The notes under the pieces: generated by a model | Told to the model about the DNA's origin: nothing | Databases searched by the model: none | What the model saw: the letters and a program-made list of their open reading frames with translations, nothing else | Part shown: positions 1 to 12,199 of the stretch, one piece after another | How the letters are laid out: the number at the start of each line of letters is the position of its first letter | Numbering within the stretch: the stretch's first letter is position 1 | DNA from: Punica granatum | Taxonomy: Eukaryota; Streptophyta; Magnoliopsida; Myrtales; Lythraceae | Direction of reading: 5' to 3' | NCBI RefSeq assembly: GCF_007655135.1 | Contig: NC_045128.1 | Location: 41,429,885 to 41,493,884 of the forward strand | Length of the DNA stretch: 64,000 nucleotides | Program-made: the position numbers and the translations under genes

Positions 1-75
1 GAAGTTAAACTTGGAAGTTTCACAGGGAGCAGATGGAGAAGGCAAAATAGCAAGTTGAATAAACGAGACAAAAAG

Positions 76-252
76 GACCCTTGAGAAAGGGGATGTAGTG
101 CAGTAGTTAACACCCTCACATGGTAACCTAGAGGTTCTGGGTTCAATTCTCATCAATGGACTACCCGTGCCCCTTTATTTAGATTTCGTTTCCATTTCCT
201 TGTACTAGGCCATGAGCCTCCTATTATAACTGAAAAAAAAAAGACCCTTAAG
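76..252 (+). mobile_element. tRNA-derived SINE with target-site duplication
   Basis: A short retroposon of about 155 bp. It has a tRNA-like pol III promoter: an A-box-like TAGTGCAGTAGT at 96-107 and a B-box-like GGTTCAATTCTC at 140-151, the usual spacing for a tRNA-derived head. A short body follows and ends in an A-run at 233-242. The body is bracketed by GACCCTTGAG (76-85) and GACCCTTAAG (243-252), a target-site duplication with one mismatch. The tRNA cloverleaf cannot be closed, so this is not a functional tRNA gene. The SINE family was not identified. Confidence 0.7.
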
Positions 253-886
253 TTTAGAAATATTTTCCATGCTATTAATAGAAAAAATTTTGAATATTAG
301 AAATTTATTCACCTTAATAGAGTTTGACTTAGAATGAGGGCTAAATTTGTGAAATCGTCTATTTTGTCTTAGAAATCAGCAAAACAAACCAATGTGCATG
401 GACTCGATAAATTTGATCGCATGATTTAAATGCGTAAACTCGTAAGAGTTAACTCGGGAGTCTACCGAGTTTATGGTAATTTCCATTTCCTTAACGTCTT
501 GACTGGATTGCATAACCTAAAAGCGTAAACTCGAAAAAATTTAAAAGTAAACTCTAGAGTTATTGGAAAATGAAAGTCGCTGGAAAATTGTTAGGTGACG
601 TATTGGGCCTGGGCCACTGAATGGAGGCCTGGTTAGAAAGTTGCTGTTAGAAATGAAATATTGGGCCACCATTAGGCAGATTTCTTTAACGGGCCATTGT
701 TCAATTTTTTGGAACGAACTGGGCTGGCTGAGAAAAGAGAAGTTAGGCTCGGGCTTGATGGTGCAATGACCCGATATGTAGTTGTCGTCATCCGGTCGAT
801 GTGTAGTTGTTCGCGGAAATGCTGTAGGTCGAGTCCCGGGGTGTTAAAGTTGCACTTGACCTATGTCCAAATCTACTGAAATATAA

Positions 887-982
887 GACGCTCTCTAATT
901 ACAGGCTCCTTTTTGTCGATCCAAAATGATATATGACGCTCTCTAATTATAGTCTCTTTTTTGTCGATCCAAAACGATATCC
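887..982. repeat. 48-bp tandem duplication
   Basis: Two adjacent copies (887-934 and 935-982), each starting GACGCTCTCTAATTA and containing TTTGTCGATCCAAAA. They differ by a few substitutions. No function is apparent. Confidence 0.8.
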
Positions 983-2223
983 TGCCATGACCCAAGCTAA
1001 GATTCATCGAGAAATACCCGGTATTTAATACAACCGATCTACTTTGAACTTTTAAACTGATATTGACCCGAGCTTCTTGTTGCAATGCAATCAATCATCA
1101 CTTGTTTATAAAAAAAAATAAAAAATAAAAAATTGAGATAGTCCAATTCACATGGATAGCTGTAGCTGACAGTTTGAAAATCTTGAAGCCATTGCCATCG
1201 TGGGTGCTAAAAGTCTTTGCTTCCCCCCCTTTTTCTTCCCCAAAAAAAAATTTTAATATATTAAAAAATAGAAAGAAAATAGACAAATAAAATTAAAATT
1301 TCCGAGTCAAAGGGTATTGTTATCAGGCCCACGGAAAAATATGAAGGAATTAGGTTTACCAGTTCAAGGCCTAATCTTTCTGACCAAAAACAATATGAAT
1401 GAAGCCATCCCCGGACATGACATATATAGTTAGAATTGACCTCTTCTAGAAATCATGAAAACTATACATAATAGATATATAGCAATTATATGTGCATGGT
1501 GATTATTGATTAAAGTGGGGGCACCAACTAACTATACAAAATCAGAATATTTTTCTTAAAAAAATAATAATTTGGATGATAAATGTTTTCTTCCTTTCAT
1601 TGTCCATCCCAAAATGCCGGTGACGTGTGGAGCACCATCCTCTCTGTATGCGTCTCTCTCTACAAAGACTCGAGAGACTGCCATTATTGGGTCTCCACTC
1701 TTTAAGTTCTTCCCAGCTAATCCCTCCACCATTACTGCTTTGAAAATCAATGAACACATACGTCTTTGTCTAAAGTCATCCATTTTCACACATATATCAG
1801 AGATAGATTGATCTTTCGGGCATTTTCCCTTTCTTATTTATGTACTAGCAAGTTGTCGGATATTCTCAAAATATCCTACTACTTCTCCAAGAAATAGAGA
1901 AATTTATACCATATATCATTTGATTTTGTGCGCGTGATGTGATATATCAATTCTAGAATTTTCAGGGTCAGAAGACCGTCACTGTACATAAGAAAAATGC
2001 CCTAATTGGGAAGCCACCGAGTGGATCGAATTTTACGAGTGTTGTCAATGATATCTCTGGACAAGGTGGAAATGCACGTTATGTTAAAGAAAAGATGCGA
2101 TGAATTTTCACTCTCAAATTCCGTTGCATAAATTTTCCAAATACACGGGGCAGCGGCTTAGTGTCCATGAGATCTGCTTCCACATTGCCCAATTTCTGTG
2201 TCTGCTATAACTTTCTCTGGAGT

Positions 2224-2248
2224 GTATATATATATATATATATATATT
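2224..2248. repeat. TA dinucleotide microsatellite
   Basis: An uninterrupted (TA)n run of about 12 units in intergenic DNA, likely variable in length. Similar TA tracts occur at about 6478-6501, 9574-9597, 13794-13816, 36823-36842, 38574-38592 and 39653-39674. Confidence 0.85.
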
Positions 2249-2453
2249 ACTAAAATTCTATTAAGACTCTTCCTGGCAAGAGCTCCCGCATTGCTACCAA
2301 CGAATGGGGAACGTAAGGAGCTATAACGTCGAGTTCCTGCTATGCACGGAAAAATAATTTTACAATGAAGATGAACTTCCTCTAGCTCCTAGGTTGTGCC
2401 CGTTTTACGGCACAAATGTAACGAGGATTATGTGCAATGGCGTTGTTGGCCAT

Positions 2454-5400
2454 CTACCCTGGTACTTGCCTGGACAGGTACTTACTTGCTGTCTGATCCT
2501 TGTTGATCCTTGACTTATCGACCCGGGCCCGCCTCGCAAATTCTTGGATCCTCCGATCATGGTCCTTGAGCATCTTATCGACATTGTTCGACGGGACAAG
2601 AAGTGGGCCCGAGAGGTAAATCTTGTTTCCTCCAGATTCACGGGAACGCTGAAAAGAAAAGCAAGAAACAGAGCAGTCAAAACTAGGAACCATGAGAAAA
2701 CAGATCAAGCTCATAATCCAAGCTGATAGGAAGAAAAAAATGAAAAAGGGAGGAGACAACACACCATGGTCGATTCTTTGATACTGGCTTTGCCTTCTTC
2801 TGTTGAACGAGCATCAGCGTTTCGCCTGGACTGATATTTACTATCCTGCCTCCTGACAATAGGCTCCATTCCATTTATTGGTCCAGAGAACCTGCCAACT
2901 TTGTTCATTGAGTCGGGCATTGAAGGACCAGACTTTTCTTGGTTACAGTCTCCAGTCCTACTGGCTACTAGCCCTGAGAGTGTCGATAAGTTGGATCTTG
3001 ACGAGATGGTATTTGAATGGTCCAGGTCTTTGGGGACCTTTCCGAGTCCGTAACCAGGGACCAGTGGGCCAGAGTACGACGCTCGGTTCTGACAATGTTC
3101 GCCCTGGTCTTTCCTTGGTTCCCTCGAGCCCCGCGGTTCTTTAGGCGGACCAACCAGGAATCCTGAGATCGTCTTCTCTTGTTGAGAGCTGAACATTTCA
3201 CCTCGGCTCCTTGAAATTGAACGGGGCTGCCTCGTCTGTAGAATACAGTATGCAGAGATATATTTAGAGGAACAACAAATGATTGTAAGGCACAGGATAG
3301 AATTAGGATATCTTACAACGTTCAACAGATGGAGAAAATTTCATTAGGACTTACTGGCATTTGTTCGGCATTAGACCGAAAATCTCGGGGAAGCTTCTTT
3401 TCTGAAGCCTGGTTCTTGTCTCCCGTTGTTCCCTTTCTGTAAAAGGCAATCAGTTGATATAAATATTAAATGTGCTGCTCCAAGCACAATAATAAAAAAT
3501 CCAACCACCCTCACTCATTCACAATAACTCAGTATCAAATTATGTGATGAATTCCTCCCAAAGGACGTTTTCTCAAGGATCAAATTACATCCAAATATGA
3601 AAGGGGAGGGTGGGAGAGAGAGAAAAAAAAAAAAACGATTGATGAGTTCATACCTCCTGGCTTCCTCCTCCCGCAATTTGGCATCAATCTCTTTACTAGG
3701 TGGATACTTCGGCAAACTTGAAGGATCACAAGCAATAGGACTTGCCGTAAAGAACTGTAAAGAAAAGAAAATAAGAAAAATAGAGAAAGTTAATAACCAC
3801 CAGAGAAGATCAGCACAAGAACCCAAAAACCTTTCACGTCCCTAATTATTAAATAGAGAAATCAAAGTGAGTACCTCATTCCTAAGAGCGAGAGTGGCAG
3901 TCCCTCTCTGCGATGGGTCTACCGAAAGAAGCGTTTCTATAAGGCCGATGGCAACAGGAGGAAGTTCCTTGAATATGTCCGTAATACATCTTCGATAATG
4001 TTGTGGAGGCCTGAAAACAGCCGAATGAGGCAAGTGCAACTTTCTCCAGTAGTCGTCAGAAGGTGAACCGCAGAGCTTGAAAATCTTATGCAACTGCTCC
4101 ACCTAAACCATTATCATCAATCCATCATTAAGAATGAAGGTGTCTCAGTTGACTGGAAAATGATTCCCATCTGACTTTGTGTTCTAAATGGAAATGGGAA
4201 AATGTAGCAAAGTTTTTACTGGAACATCGTTTCTTTACAGAACATAAAGTGCAGAATTTGTAATGAGATACCTCTGTTTTTCCTGGCAAGATAGGCTTCC
4301 CAGTGTACAGTTCACCGAGTATGCACCCAGTGCTCCATAAATCAACTTCGACTCCATACTGAGATGCCCCAAGGAGAAGTTCTGGAGGCCGATACCATAG
4401 AGTCACCACTCGGCTTGTTAATGGAACGGAACGATTGGGATCGAAGAAACTCGCTAACCCGAAATCTGCAATTTTCAAGATTCCATTGTTGTCAATGAGA
4501 AGGTTCGAGCCCTTAATATCACGATGAAGGATGCCGCGCCTGTGACAGTGGTCAAGCCCACTCAAGAGCTGCTGCATGTAACACTTGATCTGCATATGGT
4601 TGAACACTTGAATCAGGCATTTGCTCAAAGACATTGACTATCTAAGAAAGAGCTATAGCAACAACGATGGGGAATGGACAGACGGTGGATCCATTGCTCA
4701 TGCGGTGTTCATGGGCACAAAATGATGCATAGAGAACATCGGATGAGTACCTGAGGTTCCGTGAATTTTACTCCAGGGCGTGCTGCAAGCCCTGTAAGGT
4801 CATGCTCCATGTATTCGAATACTAAATATAAGCTACAGGACATACGGGATGTAATCAAGCCCTCCAGCTTTATTATGTTCTCGTGGTCGAGCCTGCGCAG
4901 CATGATGATTTCCCGGCACATGAACTTGACACTCTCGGGATCTAGATTGTCGAATCTAACTCTTTTGAGAGCAACGATCTTATTGCTAACAACATCTCTG
5001 GCTCTATATACGCTGCTATAAGTTCCTTGGCCAATCTGAAACAGAAGCATATGGAAGGACTGTGATTATCAACCAACTATCCACAAGAAAAAAGATGAGA
5101 AACGCAGAAAGATCTTCCCACTCAAGGTATGTGAAGTCGGCCTCGATTCATAGCTCAAGACACATTTAAATTGAATAAGCACGACTTATGAAAAACGATT
5201 CACATAATTATGATTTTCATAGTCCAAAGGAAGGCCACCCTTCTGCTTTCTCGATCTCGAGCGATGCCTCATATGTTCAGTACACATCATGGTCGAGCAT
5301 AACCAACTTACATTTCCATTGACCAAAATGAAATTCCATTGCAAATAATCCTATTCAGAGGAAATACAGCAATAAGTGAGCAAAACTGTGAAGAAGAGAG

Positions 5401-5858
5401 GCACATACTTTGTCTAGCTTCTCGAATGTATCAGCTCGCCGAGGCAGCCATCCATTGATGGCCTCACCAGCCACTGCAGAGAACCAAGCGGGCCATCCTG
5501 CAGCCACCTGCTCGCCTTCTGCAGCCTTTGGGACACGACAGGGGACCGAGACCAGGTTACTATCTGCAGCCAAAGACTCCGCTCTCTCCGTCCTCTGCTT
5601 CTCAATTAGACTGATCTTCTTCTCAATCTCACCGTCATCATCATACAGCCGCCTGGAGCCATTCACCTTCTTATCGATCAGTACAACGCTCACATCCCCA
5701 CTCTTGTCTTTGCCCCTGAATCCACTTCCCCTTCTCGCCGAATCCAATCGGGGGATGGGATCCTTCAGCTCGGAGGACCGCTTGCTCGCTGAGACCCGGT
5801 CTTTCGGACTCTCACGGCTATCATCCACGGCCGAGGACTTTGAGTATATACAACCCAT
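2454..5858 (-). CDS. CDK-like Ser/Thr protein kinase (At1g54610/At1g18670 type)
   Basis: Eight coding exons, high to low: 5858-5409, 5035-4751, 4589-4272, 4102-3875, 3754-3654, 3436-3355, 3235-2765 and 2648-2454. They join in frame to 709 residues. The protein starts MGCIYSK, a typical N-myristoylation plus cysteine palmitoylation signal, so membrane attachment is likely. A basic Ser-rich leader of about 150 residues precedes the kinase domain (about 151-427). Seen in that domain: glycine loop GQGTYSSVYRARD, VALK lysine, HRDIKGSN catalytic loop, DFG, and TLWYRPPE of the CDK-type activation segment. The C-terminal 280 residues are charged and of low complexity. The cyclin-binding helix is not PSTAIRE, which is usual for this plant CDK-like subfamily; whether it binds a cyclin is unknown. 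Start, splice sites and length all fit the family, so the gene looks intact. Substrates cannot be read from sequence. Confidence 0.93.
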
Positions 5859-6174
5859 CCCTGACCCTGATCAGCAAGAAATCAGCAGCACAAAATTCCC
5901 ACCTTTGCTTTTATCACAGACTGAAATCACCCATCAAAGTTCCCAACTTTCTGAACACCCATGAAGCCCCACAGTCTATTGCCACCAAAAATTTCGCAAG
6001 AAAGAATCAAACTCTTATCTGTACAGCAGAAGAGCATCCATCAACGGAAAATGAAACCTTGAAGCCCACTTATTGGGCAATGATAACCCGGTATAGAAAA
6101 TTCAGCAGAAGAACTATTCAAAGTTGAAGCCACCAAACACCCAATTCACCAACTACTATCCCAGACAGATAAAT

Positions 6175-6185
<11 letters not shown>

Positions 6186-6206
<21 letters not shown>
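6186..6206. repeat. GA microsatellite in the kinase 5' leader region
   Basis: A (GA)n tract about 330 bp upstream of the kinase start, read as CT on the transcribed strand. CT/GA tracts are common in plant 5' UTRs and core promoters. Whether this one is transcribed is not known. Confidence 0.75.
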
Positions 6207-7892
6207 GATATGCTCAAGCTCCTAAAAGGGCCCGTGGTGATGGATGATGATAAACGGGTATTTGAATACAGAATTTTGACTATAATAAATACGACGGAAA
6301 GAAGAAGCCGCAGCTGGAAATGAGGGAAGATAGGGATTGAGAGAGGGGACTTAATTACCGAGAAAGGATGATGGGTGGGCGGTTTGATCGTTCAACGCGG
6401 ATTCATATAGTGTTACATAACCAAACATCTTTTTTGTATTTATATGTGTATATAAAAAATTAAACACACATATAGTGTATATATATATATATATATATTA
6501 TATGAGTGTGTGTCAGACGGCTTTGCCGGCAGGTTACCTAGTCAACAGAAAAGGATCATCTTTTTCTTCGCTCTTTATCTCCTACAATGACAGACTTCTA
6601 ACAGAACAGTGCTTCCATCCGTGTCGGGTCCGTGTGGTTCTGTTCTGCTCTTTGTCTCGGTCTTAAAGAAGGGAAAGAGTAAAAACAGTAGAGCTATGGA
6701 GAAGATGTCGGATTTGGTGCTCAATCTATCCGATGAAGGTCGTTGGGTTCTGTTTGTTTTGGCCTTTCAATGCTTGCAGAAAGGAAAAGGGCCCTTCTAC
6801 CCCTTCTGCCATGGTGACGAGCGATGCCTTATAAAACTAGGAGTGAGAAGTTCCGGACACGATTTCCATGTATAGACGTCTTTTTATGACCGCTTTCCGG
6901 TAAATTTAATGTATTTTGAACATACTTATTATGAGTTTTGTACGTTGAAAATTAAGATAAAACTTAATGAAATAATTTGGCTCAAAACACGCCATCGAGC
7001 TGGAGTCTAAAGAACGATTTGTTCTCATATTTACACGAGCTATAACGATAGTTTGATTCATATTCAATAAAAATTCTTCTTCTCGGAGTGAATGTGGAAA
7101 ATTACACCTGAAAAGAAGGAAAATAATACTATACGGGATGCCGAGATTGCTACTGAACTTACCTGGTCAACATGTCTATCATACTCCACTGAATGGTGCA
7201 TCAATTTTAATACTGGATTACTTACTTTGGCTTTGTTTAGTTTAATTTCATACCCAAAAAGAAAAAAGAAAAAAAGAAAGAAAAAGGACTTGATGGTAAG
7301 AGAAATCTAAGACATCTATATTGATTCCTATGAAATTTAAATAAATTCCCATAAACAAAATTATAAAAAAGACATTTTAATTTACTCGCATCATTTTCAT
7401 ATATTTTTAAAATTGAATGAGGATTATGACAATAGGTAGATATATGGCATTCGTCGTTAATTTTGTTTCCGAATTGCGGCAAAGGAAATACGTAGCCAAT
7501 CATGGATCCAGTCAAAGAAGGAAAGTCCACCAATCAGAGGTTCTCAATTTACCCCCGAACCATACCATACGAGACGAGATAGACCACCACACGTCCAAAC
7601 CAAACGACGGTGTTTCTAGCTGCCGTACAAACGACGAGTCCCGGCTCCAAAAGGACAGAGACGGCTGCGTCAAATTCAAATTCTCTTTTTGGGAGGTTAA
7701 TTGCATTAAAATAACGATCCAAAATATTCAAAGATGGGGAACGGAGGCTCCAGCAATATCCCCAAATAAGAATAAATCGAGTCCACAAGGCCAATTAATT
7801 TGTGTATGAACTCTTAATGGAAACGAAAGCGCATAATTCGCGAATCAATCTGCAGACTTATTTCCTTTTTGAAACTCACTTATTCAAATACG

Positions 7893-7928
7893 AATTTTTG
7901 ATTTTTGATTTTTGATTTTTGATTTTTG
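7893..7928. repeat. heptamer tandem repeat (ATTTTTG)n
   Basis: About five head-to-tail copies of a 7-bp unit, the last imperfect. No gene is attached. Confidence 0.85.
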
Positions 7929-8564
7929 GTTGAATGGTAAATGGACGGATTTTTCAATTCAATTGCTCTGACGGGTTCTTTAACGATTTGCCTTTGTTGG
8001 GAGGGTGACTGAATCCACCTAAAATTGGACAAGCGCTTCAATGGCTTTATTAATATTAGAAGATAGCCCCAGCCAGTTAAAGACCAAGACCCATCCATCC
8101 TATAACTGATTTCTCTTCCACATCTGGACAAAGTTTTATGGTTCAACTGCCCCGTCGTCATTTAACCCGCTATTATATATATGCTGCTCCGTCGCTATCG
8201 CACCAAATTGATAGCATGTACAGATCGTATGAGCCCCTCCGGCAAATTACGCGAATTTCGCGGGGTGAACACGTGTATGTTCTAGGTCGAGAACTGTTTT
8301 TCTTGATTTCTCAATGAGACGATCCATTAATTAGAGGACTTTGTCATGGTGGAATGGCCACGGAGTTAGATGCTAGTTAAGATTATGAAAAATGACGTAC
8401 TTGATGTGCAATTATGCCTGTGATTTGAACGGGCGAAATACGAGATATTTCTAGCAAGGTTAAGTTCGTTAAATTAATAATAGATAGATATATATATATA
8501 TGTCACACCGATGTTAATTTTGTTTCCTGCATAGTGCCAAATAAGTGTATGAGTTACGAAGTCC

Positions 8565-8566
<2 letters not shown>

Positions 8567-8597
<31 letters not shown>
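8567..8597. repeat. 31-base poly-C homopolymer
   Basis: Thirty-one consecutive C residues are given on the plus strand, flanked by GTCCAA and TTTTATTCC. Such long C/G runs are rare in AT-rich plant spacers and are error-prone in sequencing, so the exact length should not be trusted. A second, shorter run of nine C lies at 60299-60307. Confidence 0.9.
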
Positions 8598-9560
8598 TTT
8601 TATTCCCCAATATCATCAAATGATACAAGTCTTGGATACGCACTAGAACGCACTTGTTGACTATCCATCGTACCCTAAACCAGTGCCCACGAATAACCAA
8701 TCCATTGCTGGCAGATAGGAAAGGCCATGATCTGAACTTGACGCTCTCCCCTTCCTGGGCGGAGGCCCCCCCTCAATGGGTTCTAAGTCAAGTCCTAGGA
8801 AGGGACACCTCAAAATATATCAAGATAATCTTTATGCCCAAAACCCCCATTCAATTAGTCATTTATTTGGCACCTCCCAAAATTTACCCTTATTTTTATG
8901 TGAAGGGTGATCTAGTAGGTAGGGTAGCTTTCGAAAGCAGCTCGACTGGTTGGAGAGGAGATCGAACAGCATAGCAGTTATATCCATTTTACTAACTTTT
9001 TAAGTAATTCCTTTTAGTTATCGCCTTGTGTGCCCGGAACCTGTCTTTTATCTCAAGGAGGGCGCTATATTTGGTTATTTACTAAAATCGTCAATTGGGG
9101 GGGAGAAGGATGGGTTGTTCCGCTTTCATAACTAAGCTGGCATAAAAGAAAGTCTGAAAAACAAACAATACTTCTCATGACGAAAAAGATATAGATGTTT
9201 TTTCAAAGACAGGTATCGTGTGTACTGATTTTCGAGAGAAGAGAGATGTTATTCCGTAAGTAACTCAGTGAGTGCACTTGTGTATGTGATGCAAGCGAAC
9301 GTGTTCCTGTCCCGTGCTAGGAGGCCTGATCCTGTCCAGGGTCTGGCAGAGCTAAGGGGGCTTCAATCCAATTTCCTTATCCCCATCTTTACCCCAGGCT
9401 AACGGGGCCTTACAACTTCGGGGGATGGAACTGGACGATCCTATTTGGTCAAATACCTAGCGAAAAACTCCTATCTTCACTTTCGATAGAATGGACGAGC
9501 ATCAGCGATTTCGAACATCATTCAAGACATTTCAACGACTATTGAGAGAATTCAAAGTTA
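8598..9560. other. compositionally distinct block, possible organelle-derived insertion
   Basis: This block is clearly less AT-rich than its surroundings and lacks the A/T runs typical of the local spacer. It carries short G and C runs and has no long frame that matches a known protein; the 106-codon frame at 8654-8974 is unrecognised. It begins directly after the C31 run. The texture resembles plant mitochondrial intergenic DNA, so a NUMT is one explanation; an old transposon or gene relic is another. No diagnostic organelle gene was seen. Confidence 0.25.
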
Positions 9561-11406
9561 AAAATATTTAAATAATATATATATATATATATATATTATG
9601 GTTTGAAAAAGCTCTTGTGACACTTCTTTTCAACCCAAACTTCTCGCTCCCACCTGCCGGCCGATGGAAATAGACTGACTACCGAAGATATAGATCGAAG
9701 TTTAATTGGTCTACTAAATCCTAAATAAAAATTTCTATAGGACAGAAAAGAACACCCACAAAAGTTTTTATAAGATAAAAAAAAGATCTGTTGAGCGCCA
9801 TCGCCACTAAATGATGAACTTTGCCATTTTCGCCTGGCAAAAATGAAAGACCCCCTAACATAACTCGAATGGGGACTGACCACTGAGCTTCTGAGCTTCA
9901 TGTTACTCCTTTCAAGACGAACGATCTAAGTAAGGAAGCAGTTCTAGGAAGAATCCAACCAATCTTGCTTGTGCAATGGAAAGAGGCACTGGTTTATCTC
10001 TCCATGGAATCAAATACAAGATTAGAGACTTCTTGGCTCACGAAATTAAACGGTGTACTCGATCTGTAGTTATGTCTAAGGTTTCCTTCAACCACACAAC
10101 TACCATGACTTGAATGCGAACACATTCGACGACTTAATTGTAAATGGAAGCCGAAGGGTGTTTCTCTGGTCATCTAGCAAGTGCCAAATATCTTAAGGTT
10201 CCATCGAGATGATATTGATATCTTCGAAATTATCGACCTCGACAATTCAGCCGAGGCTTAGAATTGATCATGGACATTTAAAATTGTTTCGAGACCACCA
10301 CAAGATGGCCAGTAGAAGTTTATTTTGAACAATGAAGTCAACCGACGGGGACACGTCCTTTGTCTTTCCATGAGTTAATATATTCTTTTTTTTTCAACAT
10401 TGTGGTGTCTGACCTCTTGTTCAGAGCAATTAAGTTGAAAGTACCTATCATATAACTCGATATTTTCCTGATTTATCATCAATGAAGACTCAACGATCGT
10501 AAGAATGAGAGTAACGTGCCATTCTCAAGGAAATCCGTGTCAGGTATCAGATTGAACGCACTAAAGTTGTTTTACGCTCGCGTATCCTTGGGATGGGACC
10601 GAAACAATGGCTAGTGATATGATCAACATGGCAATATGAAGAGTTGTTCTTTGTGTGAAGCTAGCTCCACAAGTAATTTGGATGGGGTCTGATATAGACT
10701 GGGCTTACAAAATAGGCCGGGCTGAACCTATAAACATGAAAATTTGGGCTTTATGACCCGGCCCATTAAGAATAGAAGCTAAAATTAAGCCCACAACTGA
10801 TTAGGCCAGCTAAGAGAAGAAAGCCATACATAGCCTTCTTCCGCATATGGCAAGACAATTAACTACATTTCCATATTAGTCTCTCTCTTCGTCCCCGGCC
10901 GGAGCTCCGCCGCTTCTCCGTCGTCCTCTTCCCTATTCCAGGCTTCGGCTACGTCAGGTTCTTGGTCCCACGGGGCAAGGCAATGCTCAGAAGGAATACG
11001 ATCGAATCCTTTGTTACTGTTAACTTATTATGCTCGAGCCTGAATGAGAGATTTGCTTGGATTTGGCCCATATTTGAGATCCAGACCAACACCTCAAGAG
11101 CTCATCTTGGCCCAAAATGGAGATGGGCCGTAACCCGATTCAGCCCAATTGCATTGGCCCATCGAAGATAGAAAATTCTGCAGTTTCATTACTCCTTGTT
11201 TTTTGGATACATGGACTCCAAAAAGTGTTGATTAAAAAGATAAACATAAGACATGGATCATCTATCATCAATCAAGATGAACGCTTGGTTTTTTCGTCTA
11301 ATTTTTAAACTCCAGATGCCCGTACTTGATAATTCTTTCATTTTGATTTTGAGTCAATGGGAGCATTACTAACATTGTACCAAGATGACAACCGATTCTC
11401 ACCTGC

Positions 11407-11434
11407 TATTATTATTATTATTATTATTATTATT
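11407..11434. repeat. ATT trinucleotide microsatellite
   Basis: About nine ATT units in spacer DNA. No function is apparent. Confidence 0.85.
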
Positions 11435-12199
11435 TAACAAAAGAGGGCTATGGTCTAATACAATAAAATAGAAATCATAATCATTAACAAAGAGGCATGG
11501 ATAGTCCCGTAATGGGTATCGAACCTAATAATGAAAAGTGAGTATCAAATTTGAAACCTTTTCGTCACCCGACGAAAGAATGCGTTACTGTGCTACACCC
11601 TCTTTTGATCACTTGCTACATTTCAATGTAAGAGATCGATCACATTATGTTCATTTTTTTTTTTTGTAAGGTAATGAGGCCAAGCCCTAGCAAAAGTTGA
11701 AGAGAACGAAGACGGGGTATACAATCCTAGTGACCTCGCCTAATAACAAATTATCTAAGTCGTTAGGAACTGCAAATAAAACATGGACACCAAAGGAAGG
11801 AGAGACAGCTCACCTAGCTAGCCAATCTGCTCAAGAGTTTCCTTCACGATTTTTTTTTTAATGTTCAAAAATTTTGTTAATTGGTCGCGCCAAATAATTC
11901 TTTCTTAAAAAAAAAGGAAAGAAAAGAAATTACCCAATACATTTTCAAAGCATGGAATCCTTCTACTGAGTTGACAAAAAAGCAGAGGGGATAATGATAG
12001 AAATTTTATGAAGTATCGTCCACTTTTCGCACGCTGCTTTTGTCGTCGCCATTATCGACCGGTCTCAGCTCAGGACTTCCTCCTCCTCCCTCTGTGTATT
12101 TATTTTGAATAAAAGTCAATGCTTCAGAGCTTAAAGTTCCAAATTTCCCAGCTTGAAGCTCTCGAAGGGATATATCCAACAGAGCAACATAAAACTACG

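Larger units (their letters stand above)
253..2453. other. gene-free spacer
   Basis: No supported gene. The only long frames are short, overlap on both strands and resemble nothing known. Several TGGGCC-type motifs (603-760) resemble plant site II promoter elements, but no coding exon follows them. A 48-bp tandem duplication lies at 887-982 and a TA microsatellite at 2224-2248. The last few hundred bases before 2454 should include the 3' UTR of the minus-strand kinase. Confidence 0.5.
5859..12118. other. gene-free spacer with microsatellites and a poly-C run
   Basis: The proximal part holds the 5' leader and promoter of the minus-strand kinase, including a GA tract at 6186-6206. No supported coding gene follows. 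Landmarks are a TA tract (6478-6501), a heptamer repeat (7893-7928), a 31-base C run (8567-8597), a block of different composition (about 8598-9560), another TA tract (9574-9597) and an ATT repeat (11407-11434). Around 10680-11165 several GGGCC/GGGCTT motifs lie beside a GC-richer stretch with a 69-codon frame at 10962-11171. This could be a promoter plus a gene remnant, but no protein family is recognisable. Confidence 0.5.

Noticed and set aside
93..155. tRNA-like sequence
   Set aside because: Pol III boxes are present but the acceptor and anticodon stems do not form, and an A-tail and target duplications show it is a SINE head.
1556..1789. 77-codon minus-strand frame with a fairly normal composition
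   Set aside because: No splice-consistent partner exons, no recognised family, and equally long frames overlap it on the other strand.
5410..5964. 184-codon plus-strand frame opposite the first kinase exon
   Set aside because: Antisense to a confident coding exon, with no domain.
8654..8974. 106-codon plus-strand frame in the distinct block
   Set aside because: No recognisable product; treated as chance within possible organelle-like DNA.
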